From Gemmatimonadota bacterium (GTDB lineage: Bacteria > JAAXHH01): 64,000 nucleotides of DNA. A program made the position numbers and the translations under genes. Each line of letters begins with the position of its first letter. The first letter of the stretch is position 1. Below are positions 18,617 to 28,312 of the stretch, in pieces. The stretch is from the NCBI GenBank assembly GCA_026705925.1, contig JAPOZT010000028.1, positions 87,977-151,976 on the forward strand, given 5' to 3'. Below the pieces are notes generated by a model, which had not been told where the DNA came from, made no database searches, and was given only the letters and a program-made list of their open reading frames with translations.

Positions 18617-19492
18617 ATGGCCTGGTTTGAGAGACGACAGCGGGGACTGAGCCCGCAGAAGCGCAAGGAAATCCCGAAGGGGTTGTGGGTCAAGTGCGAC
18701 AAGTGCGACGCCATGCTGTACAAGGCGGAGCTCGAACGGGACTTCAACGTTTGCGCCCATTGCGGGTACCATTTCAAGATCGGCCACCAGGGGTACATCT
18801 CCCTGATCATGGACCCGGACTCCTTCGCGGAGACGGACACGGATCTGCGCACCGTCGACCCGCTCGAGTTCAAGGAGAAGGAAAACTACCCGGACTACAT
18901 GAAGCGGTATCAGAAGCGGACCGGCATGATGGAGGCCGTGGTATCGGGCACGGGACGCATCGAGGGAAGGCTCGTTTCCCTGTCCATCCACGACGGGGCC
19001 TTCCTGGCCGGGAGCATGGGATCCGTAGTCGGCGAGAAGGTAACACGGTCCATCCGGCGGTCGCTCGACCTGGAGATCCCGCTGCTCGTGGTCGCCACGT
19101 CGGGCGGCGCGCGCATGCAGGAAGGCATCCTCTCCCTCATGCAGATGGCGAAGACTTCCCTCTGGCTGAACCGCCTGTCGGAGAAGAAGATCCCCTTTGT
19201 CGTCGTGATCACGAACCCGACCATGGCCGGCGTGATGGCGAGTTATGCTTCGCTGGGAGACTTCACCCTGGCCGAGCCGGGCGCCATGATGGGCTTCGCG
19301 GGCGGAAGGGTGATCGAACAGACGATAGGATCGAGCCTGCCGGAGGGGTTCCAGACCGCGGAGTTCTTTCTGACCAAGGGTTTCGTCGACCAGGTCGTGC
19401 CCAGGACCGGGTTACGGGAGACCCTTTCCACGATCCTGAGCTATTTCCCCGACCGGGAAAAGAAGGAAGAGCTGGCGCCGGAAGCGCCGTGA
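18617..19492 (+). CDS. accD: Acetyl-CoA carboxylase carboxyltransferase subunit beta
   Basis: 291 aa, normal length. The N-terminal zinc ribbon has C27-x2-C30 and C46-x2-C49 (KCDKCDAML, VCAHCGYHF). The carboxyltransferase core includes TSGGARMQEGILSLMQMAK and PTMAGVMASYASLGD. With AccA and the biotin carboxylase/BCCP subunits, which are not in the window, it makes malonyl-CoA. It probably shares a transcript with the purine nucleoside phosphorylase. The accA gene is not adjacent, so the subunits are encoded apart. Confidence 0.97.
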   Translation: MAWFERRQRGLSPQKRKEIPKGLWVKCDKCDAMLYKAELERDFNVCAHCGYHFKIGHQGYISLIMDPDSFAETDTDLRTVDPLEFKEKENYPDYMKRYQKRTGMMEAVVSGTGRIEGRLVSLSIHDGAFLAGSMGSVVGEKVTRSIRRSLDLEIPLLVVATSGGARMQEGILSLMQMAKTSLWLNRLSEKKIPFVVVITNPTMAGVMASYASLGDFTLAEPGAMMGFAGGRVIEQTIGSSLPEGFQTAEFFLTKGFVDQVVPRTGLRETLSTILSYFPDREKKEELAPEAP

Positions 19493-19499
19493 TGCGCAG

Positions 19500-19525
19500 G
19501 CGGTCCTGAAGGGGTAGCGGACCGC
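19500..19525. terminator. Hairpin between convergent accD and purF
   Basis: GCGGTCC, 12-nt loop, GGACCGC (7-bp stem) in the 38-nt convergent gap. There is no U-tract, so intrinsic termination is uncertain; the dyad could act in both directions. Confidence 0.3.
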
Positions 19526-19530
19526 GCCTT

Positions 19531-20940
19531 TCACGATTCCAGCATGAGCTTGTTGAGCGAATCTTCCGGAATGACCGGGTAGTCCCCGCTGAAGCAGGCC
19601 GTGCAGTAGCCCACCCCGGGCTTTCCGTACTCCTTGCCCGTCTTCACCATGCCTTCGATGGACAGGTAGCCCAGGCTGTCCGCCCCGAGATATTGGCGGA
19701 TCTCCTCCACCCGGGTCTGCGAGGCGATGAGCTCGCCCCGGCTCTGCATGTCGATCCCATAGTAGCAGGGATGGCGGATGGGGGGACTGCTGATCCGCAC
19801 GTGCACCTCGGATGCGCCCGCGCCGCGGATCAGCCTGACCAGCTGATTGAGGGTGGTACCCCGCACGATGGAATCGTCCACGAGGACGACGCGCCGGTTC
19901 CGCAGCACGCCCTGGACCGGGTTGTACTTCAATCTCACGGTAAATTCGCGCATCGACTGGTCCGGGTCGATGAATGACCGCCCCACGTAGTGGTTCCGGA
20001 TCAGGCCGATCTCGAACCGGATTCCCGACTGCTCCGAATAGCCCAGCGCCGCGGTCGTGGCCGAATCCGGCACGGCGATGACGATGTCGGCGTCCACCGG
20101 GTGTTCCTCCGCCAGTTGGCGGCCGAAGCGCCGGCGGAACTTGTCGCTGTTTTCTCCGAATACCTTGCTGTCCGGCCGGGCGAAGTAGATGTACTCGAAG
20201 ATGCAGGCGGCCGGTTCAGCCTCTTCGAAGGGGAAGAAGGACCGGATGCCCTCTTCGTCGATGACGACCATCTCGCCGGGTTTCACTTCACGGACGTATT
20301 CTGCTTTCATGATGTCGAAGGCGCAGGTTTCCGATGCGAGCACGTGCGCATCACCCAGGCGTCCCAGGCACAGGGGCCGGAATCCGCGGGGATCCCGGAC
20401 GCCGATCAGCTGCGAATCGGACAGGAACACGATGGAATAGGCGCCTTCGACCTGACGCAGGGCGTCCGCGATCATGCCGGGCAGGTCGGATTCGTTCGAT
20501 CGCGCGATGAGGTGAAGAACGATCTCGCTGTCGGACGAGGTGCGGAAGATCGAACCGGTCTCTTCCATCGACAGGTGCAGCGCGCCCGTGTTGGTGAAAT
20601 TGCCGTTGTGGGCGGTGGCCAACTGTCCGCGCTTGAAGTTGACCATGAAGGGCTGCGCGTTGTCGACGTTGGACGTGCCGGTGGTGGAATACCGGTTGTG
20701 GCCGATGGCCATGTGGCCTTCGAGATCGTTCACCCGCTCGCCATGGTCGTAGGCTTCGCTGACCAGGCCCATGGCCCGGTGGGATGCGATGTGATGGCCG
20801 TCGGAGACCGCCATGCCGGAGCTTTCCTGGCCGCGGTGCTGGAGGGCATACAATCCCAGAAAGGTCAGCCGGGCGGCTGCGGGGTCGCCATAAACGCCGA
20901 AGACACCGCACTCCTCGCGAATTTCATCGTCTTCCCACAT
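19531..20940 (-). CDS. purF: Amidophosphoribosyltransferase
   Basis: 469 aa enzyme for the first committed step of purine synthesis (PRPP + glutamine to phosphoribosylamine). A 10-residue propeptide MWEDDEIREE precedes catalytic Cys11 (ECGVFGVYG). The glutaminase domain has YALQHRGQESSGMAVSDG and GHNRYSTTG. The PRPP loop is VVLVDDSIVRGTTLNQLVR. Cysteines in AACIFEYIYF, HPCYYGIDM and YCTACFSGDYP match the four [4Fe-4S] ligands of the Bacillus-type enzyme, so this is probably the oxygen-sensitive Fe-S form. It is convergent with accD. Confidence 0.96.
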   Translation of the reverse strand: MWEDDEIREECGVFGVYGDPAAARLTFLGLYALQHRGQESSGMAVSDGHHIASHRAMGLVSEAYDHGERVNDLEGHMAIGHNRYSTTGTSNVDNAQPFMVNFKRGQLATAHNGNFTNTGALHLSMEETGSIFRTSSDSEIVLHLIARSNESDLPGMIADALRQVEGAYSIVFLSDSQLIGVRDPRGFRPLCLGRLGDAHVLASETCAFDIMKAEYVREVKPGEMVVIDEEGIRSFFPFEEAEPAACIFEYIYFARPDSKVFGENSDKFRRRFGRQLAEEHPVDADIVIAVPDSATTAALGYSEQSGIRFEIGLIRNHYVGRSFIDPDQSMREFTVRLKYNPVQGVLRNRRVVLVDDSIVRGTTLNQLVRLIRGAGASEVHVRISSPPIRHPCYYGIDMQSRGELIASQTRVEEIRQYLGADSLGYLSIEGMVKTGKEYGKPGVGYCTACFSGDYPVIPEDSLNKLMLES

Positions 20941-21053
20941 GGCCTTGCCCCGATTGTATGTTGATGAAGCCCACCGACATTATATGCGCCGAAGCTGGAA
21001 ATGTCCACCGCATTTTTACGCGATCTGAGCGAATTGCCAGGGGGGCATTTCCG

Positions 21054-21082
21054 TTGACACTCCGGGTGCCGCCGCCTACATT
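21054..21082 (+). promoter_or_regulatory. Promoter of ndk-recD2
   Basis: TTGACA, exactly 17 nt, TACATT, about 65 nt before the ndk GTG, in the 207-nt divergent gap with purF. Confidence 0.65.
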
Positions 21083-21147
21083 GCACGAGGCTTAGCACGA
21101 GGTTTTAATTCGTTGCCCCGACCCACATTTTAAAGGAGAATCAGTCC

Positions 21148-21609
21148 GTGGAACGAACGCTTGTTCTCATCAAGCCGGATGCCGTGCAGCGCGGAATGAT
21201 CGGCCTCATCGCCGGTCGCTTCGAAAGCAAGGGGCTCAAGGTCGCCGGTCTCAAGATGATGCAGCTGACCGACGGGATCCTGGACGAACACTACGCGCAC
21301 CTGTCCGACAAGCCCTTCTTCCCCCGAATCAAGTCCTTCATGCAGGAAACGCCGGTAGTGGCGCTGTGCCTGGAAGGCGTCGACGCCGTGGACGTCGTGC
21401 GGGGCCTGTGCGGCGTGACGAACGCCAGGCAGGCCGCCCCGGGCACTATACGCGGCGATCTCGGCATGAGCGTGCAGTGCAACCTGGTGCACGCTTCCGA
21501 CTCACTGGAAACGGCACGGGACGAAGTGCCCCGCTTCTTCTCCGGGGATGAACTGTTTACCTACGCCAAGGCGGAAGACGCCGTCGTCTACGCCAGCGAC
21601 GAACGTTAA
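21148..21609 (+). CDS. ndk: Nucleoside diphosphate kinase
   Basis: 153 aa, slightly longer than the usual 140. It equilibrates NDP and NTP pools by a phosphohistidine. RTLVLIKPDAVQRGMIG starts the ferredoxin-like fold and H115 in NLVHASDSL is the catalytic histidine. The GTG start at 21148 has AAAGGAG at 21132-21138. GVTNARQAAPGTIRGDLG is the conserved nucleotide-binding segment. recD2 follows 20 nt later, an unusual partner but consistent with one transcript. Confidence 0.96.
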   Translation: MERTLVLIKPDAVQRGMIGLIAGRFESKGLKVAGLKMMQLTDGILDEHYAHLSDKPFFPRIKSFMQETPVVALCLEGVDAVDVVRGLCGVTNARQAAPGTIRGDLGMSVQCNLVHASDSLETARDEVPRFFSGDELFTYAKAEDAVVYASDER

Positions 21610-21629
21610 GCGCCTTACTCCGGTCAGGC

Positions 21630-23855
21630 ATGGACATACTCACCGGTACCATCGAGCGCATCACCTTCCAGAGCGAAGAGACCGGCTACACGGTCGCGCG
21701 GTTGCGCGCCGAAACGGACGCCTGCAGGACCACCGAGAACCTGGCGCGGGCGGCCACGCGGGACGGCCTGCTGACCGTCACGGGCGAACTGGCGAAGATC
21801 GCACCGGGCGAGCGCGTCGAAGTCTCCGGGTTCTGGGTAACCCACATGCAGTACGGCAAGCAGTTCAAGATCGTCGAATCGAAGTCGATCCAGCCCACGA
21901 CCACGGACGGCATTCGGAAGTACCTGGGATCGGGGCTCATCAAGGGACTGGGCCCGGCCAAGGCCGCCATGATCGTCGATCACTTCGGCGAGGACACCCT
22001 CGAGGTCATCGAGAAGACGCCCGGCCGGCTGTCCGAGGTGAAGGGCATCGCGAAGAAGACCATCGACGTCATCCGATCCGGTTGGGAGGAACAGAAGCAC
22101 ATCCAGGAGGTCATGCAGTTCCTGCTCGGACACGACGTCAGCATGGCCTACGCGGTGAAGATCTACAAGGCCTACGGTAACGAGGCCATCAGGCAGGTCA
22201 CGGAGAATCCGTACCGCCTGTCCACGGATATCTGGGGCGTCGGTTTCAAGACCGCCGACAAGATCGCCATGAACCTGGGGGTGGATCCCGGAGCGCCCAC
22301 CCGGGTCGAGGCCGGCATCCGGTACGTCCTGGAGGCGCAGGCCGACGACGGTCACGTATTCGTGCCCCTGGAAACCCTCACCGAGGAAAGCGCCGCCGTG
22401 CTCGAGGTCGACGCCGATACCATTCCGGCCGGCATTGAAGCCCTGGTCCGGGCCGAGGTCGTCCTTTGCAACGAAGACCGGGTCTATCTCCAGCCCCTTT
22501 ACTACGCCGAGCAGGGTATCGCACGAAACATCGCACGTCTGGTCGATCATCCCCGCACCCCGCCGTCCCCCGAACGAATCGACGAACACATTCAACACAT
22601 TGAAAGAGAACGCAGCATCGTCTTCAACGCGGAACAGCGCGAGGCGATACACACCTCGGCATCCCGGAGCGTCCTGGCGATTACCGGCGGTCCGGGGACC
22701 GGCAAGACCACCTGCGTGCAGGGCATCGTCTACCTGTTCAACCGCGTGGGAGCGAAGGTGCTGCTGGCCGCGCCGACGGGCCGGGCCGCAAAGCGGCTGT
22801 CCGAGGTGACCGGCGCCGAGGCGAAAACCATCCACCGGCTGCTCGAATTCAACCCGGGGCTCATGGAGTTCGGCCGCGACCAGGACAACAGGCTGGAAGC
22901 CGACCTGGTCATCCTCGACGAGTCCTCCATGGTGGATACGGTCCTGATGAACGCCGTACTGCGGGCCGTGAAGACGTCAGCCCGCTTCATCATGGTGGGC
23001 GACGTCGACCAGTTGCCTTCCGTGGGGGCGGGCAACGTCCTCCGGGACATGATCGACGCCGGCCGTCTGCCGGTGGTCCGCCTGACCGAGATCTTCCGCC
23101 AGGCCCGGGAGAGCAGCATCGTGATGAACGCCCACCGGGTGAACCGTGGCGAAATGCCGGACACGAAGAACAGGAACCAGGGCGATTTCTTCTTCATCAA
23201 CGAGCCCGACCCCGCGGCCGGCGCGGAACAGATCACCGAGCTGTTGACGGACCGCCTGCCGCGCAAGTACGGCCTCGATCCCTTCAACGACATCCAGGTG
23301 CTCACCCCCATGTACCGCGGCGACATCGGCGTGGACCAGCTCAACCAGAAGCTACAGCAGGTGCTGAACCCGTCGGGGTCCTCGTTGAAGCGGGGCGACC
23401 GGGAACTGCGCGTGGGCGACAAGGTGCTGCAGACGCGGAACAACTACGGGAAAATGACCTTCAACGGCGACATCGGACGCATCACGCACATCGATCCGGA
23501 CGACCAGGCCGTGGACATCTCGTTCCAGGAATCCGTCCGGTACGATTACGGCGAACTGGACGAACTGGTCCTGGCCTACGCCATCAGCGTGCACAAGAGC
23601 CAGGGATCCGAGTATCCCGCCATCATCCTGCCGCTCTACAGTACCCACTACATCATGCTGCAGCGAAACCTGCTGTACACCGCGCTGACCCGGGCCCGGG
23701 CCCTGGCCGTCCTCGTCGGCACGCCCAAGGCCCTCGCCATCGCGGTGAAGAACAACCGGGTCGTCGAGCGATACACGGGGCTGCGGGATGCGCTGGGCGA
23801 ATTGATCGGCGACCGGACGGGAAGCCTACCGGGTCTTCAGGGCCTTTCGCCGTGA
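21630..23855 (+). CDS. recD2: RecD2-type ATP-dependent 5'-3' DNA helicase
   Basis: 741 aa SF1B helicase found in bacteria without relying on RecBC. The N-terminal OB-like region (GTIERITFQSEETGYTVARL) and helix-hairpin-helix segment (GLIKGLGPAKAAMIVDHFGE) define RecD2 rather than RecD. Walker A GGPGTGKTT is near residue 353, Walker B ADLVILDESSMVD follows, and the C-terminal SF1 motifs are VHKSQGSEYPAIILP and LLYTALTRARALAVLVG. Roles in replication fork repair and mismatch repair are reported for the family. It is co-oriented with ndk. Confidence 0.95.
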   Translation: MDILTGTIERITFQSEETGYTVARLRAETDACRTTENLARAATRDGLLTVTGELAKIAPGERVEVSGFWVTHMQYGKQFKIVESKSIQPTTTDGIRKYLGSGLIKGLGPAKAAMIVDHFGEDTLEVIEKTPGRLSEVKGIAKKTIDVIRSGWEEQKHIQEVMQFLLGHDVSMAYAVKIYKAYGNEAIRQVTENPYRLSTDIWGVGFKTADKIAMNLGVDPGAPTRVEAGIRYVLEAQADDGHVFVPLETLTEESAAVLEVDADTIPAGIEALVRAEVVLCNEDRVYLQPLYYAEQGIARNIARLVDHPRTPPSPERIDEHIQHIERERSIVFNAEQREAIHTSASRSVLAITGGPGTGKTTCVQGIVYLFNRVGAKVLLAAPTGRAAKRLSEVTGAEAKTIHRLLEFNPGLMEFGRDQDNRLEADLVILDESSMVDTVLMNAVLRAVKTSARFIMVGDVDQLPSVGAGNVLRDMIDAGRLPVVRLTEIFRQARESSIVMNAHRVNRGEMPDTKNRNQGDFFFINEPDPAAGAEQITELLTDRLPRKYGLDPFNDIQVLTPMYRGDIGVDQLNQKLQQVLNPSGSSLKRGDRELRVGDKVLQTRNNYGKMTFNGDIGRITHIDPDDQAVDISFQESVRYDYGELDELVLAYAISVHKSQGSEYPAIILPLYSTHYIMLQRNLLYTALTRARALAVLVGTPKALAIAVKNNRVVERYTGLRDALGELIGDRTGSLPGLQGLSP

Positions 23856-23876
23856 GGTTCGGTCACGAAATACAAC

Positions 23877-23904
23877 TTGACAGGGGTAGGAGGCGTCCTA
23901 TCTT
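23877..23904 (+). promoter_or_regulatory. Promoter of the OPT-like transporter gene
   Basis: TTGACA, 16 nt, TATCTT, in the 181-nt gap after recD2 and about 130 nt before the transporter start. Confidence 0.55.
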
Positions 23905-24036
23905 GTCAGACTTGTTATCCGAACATGCGGTAACTGGTGAATCCCCCACAATCAGCGTCGATGTGTATACATTGTATCTATTTGGCGTACAACATGTTGC
24001 GTGATTTAACGGCAGTACCGCTTCAGGAGGCCCGCG

Positions 24037-26061
24037 TTGTCCGTCCGTGAAGAGGAACAGAGGGAAGACAGTCCGGAGCAGTACCAGAATCCGGATACCG
24101 CTTTGTTCGGCGAAGCGGACGAACCCTACCTGCCGGGATTCAACCTGAAGACGATCTGGGCCTGCCTGTTCGTCGGGTTCGTCATGCTGCCGGGATCGAT
24201 CTACCTCAGCCTGGTGACGGGCGGGCAGACCGGCGCGGCGGACTGGGTCACCGTCATCCTGTTCCTCGAGATCGCGAAGCGGTCCCTCGTCAAGATGACC
24301 CGGCAGGAAATCATGATCCTGTACTGGGCCGCGGCCGGGCTGGCCGCCGCGGGGAACGCCATGAACACGGGCATCACCGGCGGCCCCTTCGCCCACCTGA
24401 TCTGGGAGCAGTACTACAAGCAGTCCCCGGAAGCCACGGGCATCGCCACGCTGATCCCAACCTGGGTCGTCCCGACGCTCGATTCCACCGCGATGGCCAG
24501 CCGGACCTTCTTCCACATGGACTGGTTCGTGCCCGTCCTCGTCCTGACCGCGGTGACGGTCCTCTTTGCCGTCAATTCCTACTCGATGGGGTATATCCTC
24601 TTCCGGGTCACCAACGACGTGGAGCGGCTGACCTTCCCGCTGGCGCGGGTGCACGCGGGCGGGGCCACGGCGCTGGCCGAGACGTCCCAGAACCGGGAGG
24701 GCTGGCGATGGCGGGCGTTCAGCATCGGATCCGTGATCGGCGTATCGTGGGGACTCCTGTACGTGATGATCCCCATCCTGTCCAGCACGTTCCTGGTCAC
24801 GCCCATCACCATATTGCCCATTCCCTTCATCGATTTTACCACCAGCTTAAGGGAAGTGCTGCCGGCCACCATGGTGGGCATCGGCACCGATCTAGGCACG
24901 CTGTTGGCCGGGTTCGTCCTGCCCTACTGGGTCGTGATCGGCACCTTCGTGTCGTCGGCCGTGATCGCGCTTGTTGCCAACCCGCTGCTCTACCACAACG
25001 GCATCCTGACCACCTGGGAGCCCGGGATGTCGCTGATCCCGACGCAGATATCCAACAACATCGATTTCTGGCTCAGCTTCACCATCGGCGCTTCCCTCGT
25101 CATCGGCATCGTGGGTTTCACCGCGACCATCCGGGCCATACTGAAATCCAACCGTGAGCGGCGGGAAGATCCGAACCGGGAAACGGAAGTGCGACCGACG
25201 CCGAAGGGCCGGGGCGACCTGCCGATCTGGCTCGTCTTCATCTTCTGGTTCGTCAGCACGGCCGGCTTCGTGGTCATCCTCTACATCCTTATCCCCGATT
25301 TTCCGTGGTGGATCAGCGTCATCTTCGGATTCCTCTGGTCGCCGGTGTTTTCCTACATCGGTGCCCGGATGATCGGCATCACGGGTTCGCCCTACGGCAC
25401 CTCGTTCCCCTTCGTCAAGGAAGCCTCGTTCCTGCTGTCGGGTTACCGGGGCGTCGACGTGTGGTTTGCGCCGATACCGATCTTCGAGCACGGGAAGGTG
25501 GCCGAAACCTTCAAGCAGCTCGACCTCACCAAGACGACCTTCGGCAGTGTGGTCAAGCTGACCGCGGTGACCACCATCCTGATGTTCGTCTGCAGCTTCA
25601 TCTTCTATTCGCTCGTATGGAAGCTCAACCCCATCCCGTCTTCTGCCTATCCCTACGTGCAGAAGATGTGGCCCCTCAACGCGGCCATGCGGACCATCTG
25701 GGTGAAGTCCACCCTGCCCGGCGGCATCACGTTCATCTTCGACATCATCAAGATCGAGTACATTATCGCCGGCCTGGGCATCACGGGAGGGCTCTTCGGC
25801 CTGATTACCCTGGTGGGCGGCTCGCCCCTCTTCTTCTACGGCCTGGTCGGCGGCATGGCCATGCCGCTCTGGCAGACCCTGCCCACCTTCTTCGGCGCGA
25901 TCCTGGGGCGCTACTACTTCACCAAGCGCTTCGGCGAAGAGAAATGGATGTCCTACGTGCCCATTGTGCTGGCCGGCTACGGGGCCGGCATCGGACTCAT
26001 AGGCATGATCGCCATCGCCATCGCGCTGATCTCCAAGGCGATTTCGCAGATCGTGTATTAA
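24037..26061 (+). CDS. Large polytopic membrane transporter, OPT-like
   Basis: 674 aa with roughly 14 hydrophobic segments, for example LFVGFVMLPGSIYLSLVTG, FVPVLVLTAVTVLFAVNSYS and ISVIFGFLWSPVFSYIGARM. The N-terminal 45 residues are charged and cytosolic-looking. Overall length and the PLNAAMR and GGLFGLITLVGGSPLFF regions resemble oligopeptide-transporter (OPT) relatives common in uncultured bacteria; this comes from memory and the family call is tentative. The TTG start at 24037 is supported by AGGAGG at 24025-24030. It has its own promoter and stands between recD2 and the sugar-acid run. Confidence 0.7.
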   Translation: MSVREEEQREDSPEQYQNPDTALFGEADEPYLPGFNLKTIWACLFVGFVMLPGSIYLSLVTGGQTGAADWVTVILFLEIAKRSLVKMTRQEIMILYWAAAGLAAAGNAMNTGITGGPFAHLIWEQYYKQSPEATGIATLIPTWVVPTLDSTAMASRTFFHMDWFVPVLVLTAVTVLFAVNSYSMGYILFRVTNDVERLTFPLARVHAGGATALAETSQNREGWRWRAFSIGSVIGVSWGLLYVMIPILSSTFLVTPITILPIPFIDFTTSLREVLPATMVGIGTDLGTLLAGFVLPYWVVIGTFVSSAVIALVANPLLYHNGILTTWEPGMSLIPTQISNNIDFWLSFTIGASLVIGIVGFTATIRAILKSNRERREDPNRETEVRPTPKGRGDLPIWLVFIFWFVSTAGFVVILYILIPDFPWWISVIFGFLWSPVFSYIGARMIGITGSPYGTSFPFVKEASFLLSGYRGVDVWFAPIPIFEHGKVAETFKQLDLTKTTFGSVVKLTAVTTILMFVCSFIFYSLVWKLNPIPSSAYPYVQKMWPLNAAMRTIWVKSTLPGGITFIFDIIKIEYIIAGLGITGGLFGLITLVGGSPLFFYGLVGGMAMPLWQTLPTFFGAILGRYYFTKRFGEEKWMSYVPIVLAGYGAGIGLIGMIAIAIALISKAISQIVY

Positions 26062-26088
26062 GGGAATCCGGTATCCGGAACCGGTCGA

Positions 26089-27021
26089 CTAGTGGTAGGC
26101 CCGCAGCGGCTCCACCGCGTCGGCCACGCGGGCGGCGATGTCCCGCGGCACCCGAGGATTGAAGGGGCCGCCCTCGCCCGCCGCCACATCCTCCCAGCCC
26201 CCGATGATCATCGCTTCCACCACCGCCGAGTAGTTGTACTGCCGGCCGTTCATGAAACGCAGGTGTTCGAGGTCTGCGATGAGGGCTTCTACGGCGGCCG
26301 AGGCCGTGTAGTCTCCACGGCGCTGGGCGTTGTTGATCTCGTCAGCCGAGCGCGCGGCGACGATGGCCGTACCCGAAGTGTGTCCCCGGGTACCCAGTTC
26401 GGCGGCCCGGGTGCTCCGGTCACCGATTCCCCACATGACGATGCCGTCGTCGCCAATGCCGTCTATGAGCGGGGTGACTTCTTCTTCGCTCGTACCCACC
26501 TTGACTCCGACCATGTGGGGGGAGTCCTTGACCAGCCGGATGATAGGGTTCACGTAGTCCGCGGACCGCATGTACAGCAGGAAGCGGGCGCCGCAATCCG
26601 TACCCAGCCGCTCGGCGAAGGCCATGTAGTCGTCATAAGTCGATTCGTGGTCGGCCACGCCGGTGAGCGGCATGATGAGGTAGATGTCCGGCGGACGGGG
26701 AAGGGCCGACTGCCCGCGAACGAGCTTCTCCGCCTGGGAAAGGGGATTCGGCACGATGCCGGACATCAGGAACCCGTCTTCCCCCATCTCTTCCCCGGTG
26801 GCCTCGATGACCCGCATCTGGTCCTCTAAGGAAAAGTGGTGGATCAGGCTCGTGCCCGCGATCCCGATCACACGCTTCCTGTTCCCGTCGAGGTGGTTGT
26901 TCTCCATCAGGTACCGGATGTTCCTTCGGTGGCCGCCTAAGTCGATGGTACCGCCGCGGAAGGGTACAATGGGAATCGCGGTGACGGAATCGAGCGTGTC
27001 GTAAAGGGCTTCGGATTGCAT
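26089..27021 (-). CDS. DapA-family aldolase/synthase (dihydrodipicolinate synthase-like)
   Basis: 310 aa class-I aldolase TIM barrel. Schiff-base Lys174 lies in HMVGVKVGTSEEE and Tyr150 in RFLLYMRSADY. GIAGTSLIHHFSLEDQMR occupies the position of the GTTGE motif but is not canonical, so this is a relative such as a keto-sugar-acid aldolase or dehydratase and not lysine-pathway DapA. The start at 27021 has AAAGGAAA upstream; longer starts do not. It follows an enolase-superfamily dehydratase in the same orientation, which would supply a 2-keto-3-deoxy acid substrate. Confidence 0.82.
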   Translation of the reverse strand: MQSEALYDTLDSVTAIPIVPFRGGTIDLGGHRRNIRYLMENNHLDGNRKRVIGIAGTSLIHHFSLEDQMRVIEATGEEMGEDGFLMSGIVPNPLSQAEKLVRGQSALPRPPDIYLIMPLTGVADHESTYDDYMAFAERLGTDCGARFLLYMRSADYVNPIIRLVKDSPHMVGVKVGTSEEEVTPLIDGIGDDGIVMWGIGDRSTRAAELGTRGHTSGTAIVAARSADEINNAQRRGDYTASAAVEALIADLEHLRFMNGRQYNYSAVVEAMIIGGWEDVAAGEGGPFNPRVPRDIAARVADAVEPLRAYH

Positions 27022-27084
27022 GGATAGGTTTCCTTTCGGATAGTGACTGTGTAACCAGCGGTCGCGGAATCGGCGATTCGTGTA

Positions 27085-27144
27085 ACCAGCGGCCATGGAA
27101 CCAGTGGCCGTGGAGCCAGCGGCCGTGGATCCGGTGTTCCAGGA
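27085..27144. repeat. 15-bp tandem repeat, about four degenerate units
   Basis: Units at 27085, 27100, 27115 and 27130: ACCAGCGGCCATGGA, ACCAGTGGCCGTGGA, GCCAGCGGCCGTGGA, and a more diverged fourth. They lie between the DapA-like and MR/MLE genes. The 15-bp period is not obviously coding on the gene strand. Confidence 0.8.
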
Positions 27145-27174
27145 TCTGCTAGCAGCGCAACGCGTGGTTATGGA

Positions 27175-28272
27175 TCAGGCCGCCGCCGGGTCCACGCGAT
27201 GTTCCTCCACGACGCTGGGTTCCAGGCACAGGCCGAGGCCCGGTCGCCCGGGGGTATCGATGCGGCCGTCTACAACCTGTTCCGCGGGCGTGACAAGTTC
27301 TTCGCACCAGGGCACCTGTCCCCAGGCGTACTCGAGAATGAGAAATCCGGGATGAGAGGCCATGATCTGTACGTGGGCCGCAACCGCAACCGGACCGAAG
27401 GGGCCGTGCGGCGCGGTCAACTGACCCCTGCTTTCGGCGATCGAGGCGATCTTCTTGAGTTCGCCGATGCCGCCCGCGATGGTGACGTCGGGCATGAGGA
27501 CATCAATGGCCTCGGGATCGAAGAGGGGCCAGCATCCCTCGATGAGCATGGCTCGTTCCCCGCCGGCGATACGCCACCCGGTTTCCTTTCTGATCTGCCG
27601 GTAGCCTTCCAGGTCCCGCTCCCCCACCGGCTCCTCAAGCCAGTACAGTTCGATCCCGCGCAGTCCATCCGCGATCCGTCGGGCTTCATTCAGCGAGAAA
27701 CGGCCGTAGCAGTCGAGGAGCAGATCGATATCCGGACCGACAGCCTCCCGCACGGCGTGCACGCACTCCAGTCCGTGGTCGATCAGCCCGTCGCCGTCGC
27801 CGAATCGACCGTCGAATGGTGCGATTTTCACCGCGGTGTGTCCGTCCGCGACGGCGCCCGTGGCCTGGCGGACGAAGTCGTCCGGCGTGCCCTCCAGCGC
27901 GGCCCTCGTGACATTGGCGTAAACGGGAATGCTGTCGCGGCACCTGCCCCCGAGCAGGGCGTGGACCGGGACGTCCAGTGACTTCCCCAGGATGTCCCAC
28001 AGGCCTTGTTCGAATGCGCAAAGAGCGTGCACGGCGGGCCGATCGTCGGGACGGGGTTTCAACTGCGCCGACAGTTGTTCGATCCGGCGCGGGTCCTTCC
28101 CGATGACCTCCCGTTCCATTATCCGCAGTGCGGCAAGGACCGCCTGCCTCGGCGCCGAGGGATTGAGCTCACCCAGTCCGTCCACGCCCTCGTCGGTCCG
28201 GACGTGCACGAACACCCAGTGATGCTGTCCGTTTACGTCCACCGCTTCGAGATCGATGCCGGTTATGCGCAT
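27175..28272 (-). CDS. Mandelate racemase/muconate lactonizing (enolase superfamily) enzyme
   Basis: 365 aa. The metal ligands are visible: D187 (LLLDCYG), E213 (WLEEPV) and E239 (AGGERAM). General bases are K149 (TAVKIAP) and H289 (LTAPHGPFGP). The capping domain is at the N-terminus (RTDEGVDGLGELNP). The H289-type base is typical of acid-sugar dehydratases of the mandelate-racemase or gluconate-dehydratase groups, so dehydration of an aldonate is likely. The exact sugar acid is unknown. It lies between the MBL lactonase-like and DapA-like genes, which fits lactone opening, dehydration, then aldol cleavage. Confidence 0.87.
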   Translation of the reverse strand: MRITGIDLEAVDVNGQHHWVFVHVRTDEGVDGLGELNPSAPRQAVLAALRIMEREVIGKDPRRIEQLSAQLKPRPDDRPAVHALCAFEQGLWDILGKSLDVPVHALLGGRCRDSIPVYANVTRAALEGTPDDFVRQATGAVADGHTAVKIAPFDGRFGDGDGLIDHGLECVHAVREAVGPDIDLLLDCYGRFSLNEARRIADGLRGIELYWLEEPVGERDLEGYRQIRKETGWRIAGGERAMLIEGCWPLFDPEAIDVLMPDVTIAGGIGELKKIASIAESRGQLTAPHGPFGPVAVAAHVQIMASHPGFLILEYAWGQVPWCEELVTPAEQVVDGRIDTPGRPGLGLCLEPSVVEEHRVDPAAA

Positions 28273-28312
28273 GGTTCATCCGTGGCGTCCCACCTCGACT
28301 CGATACGGCCCG

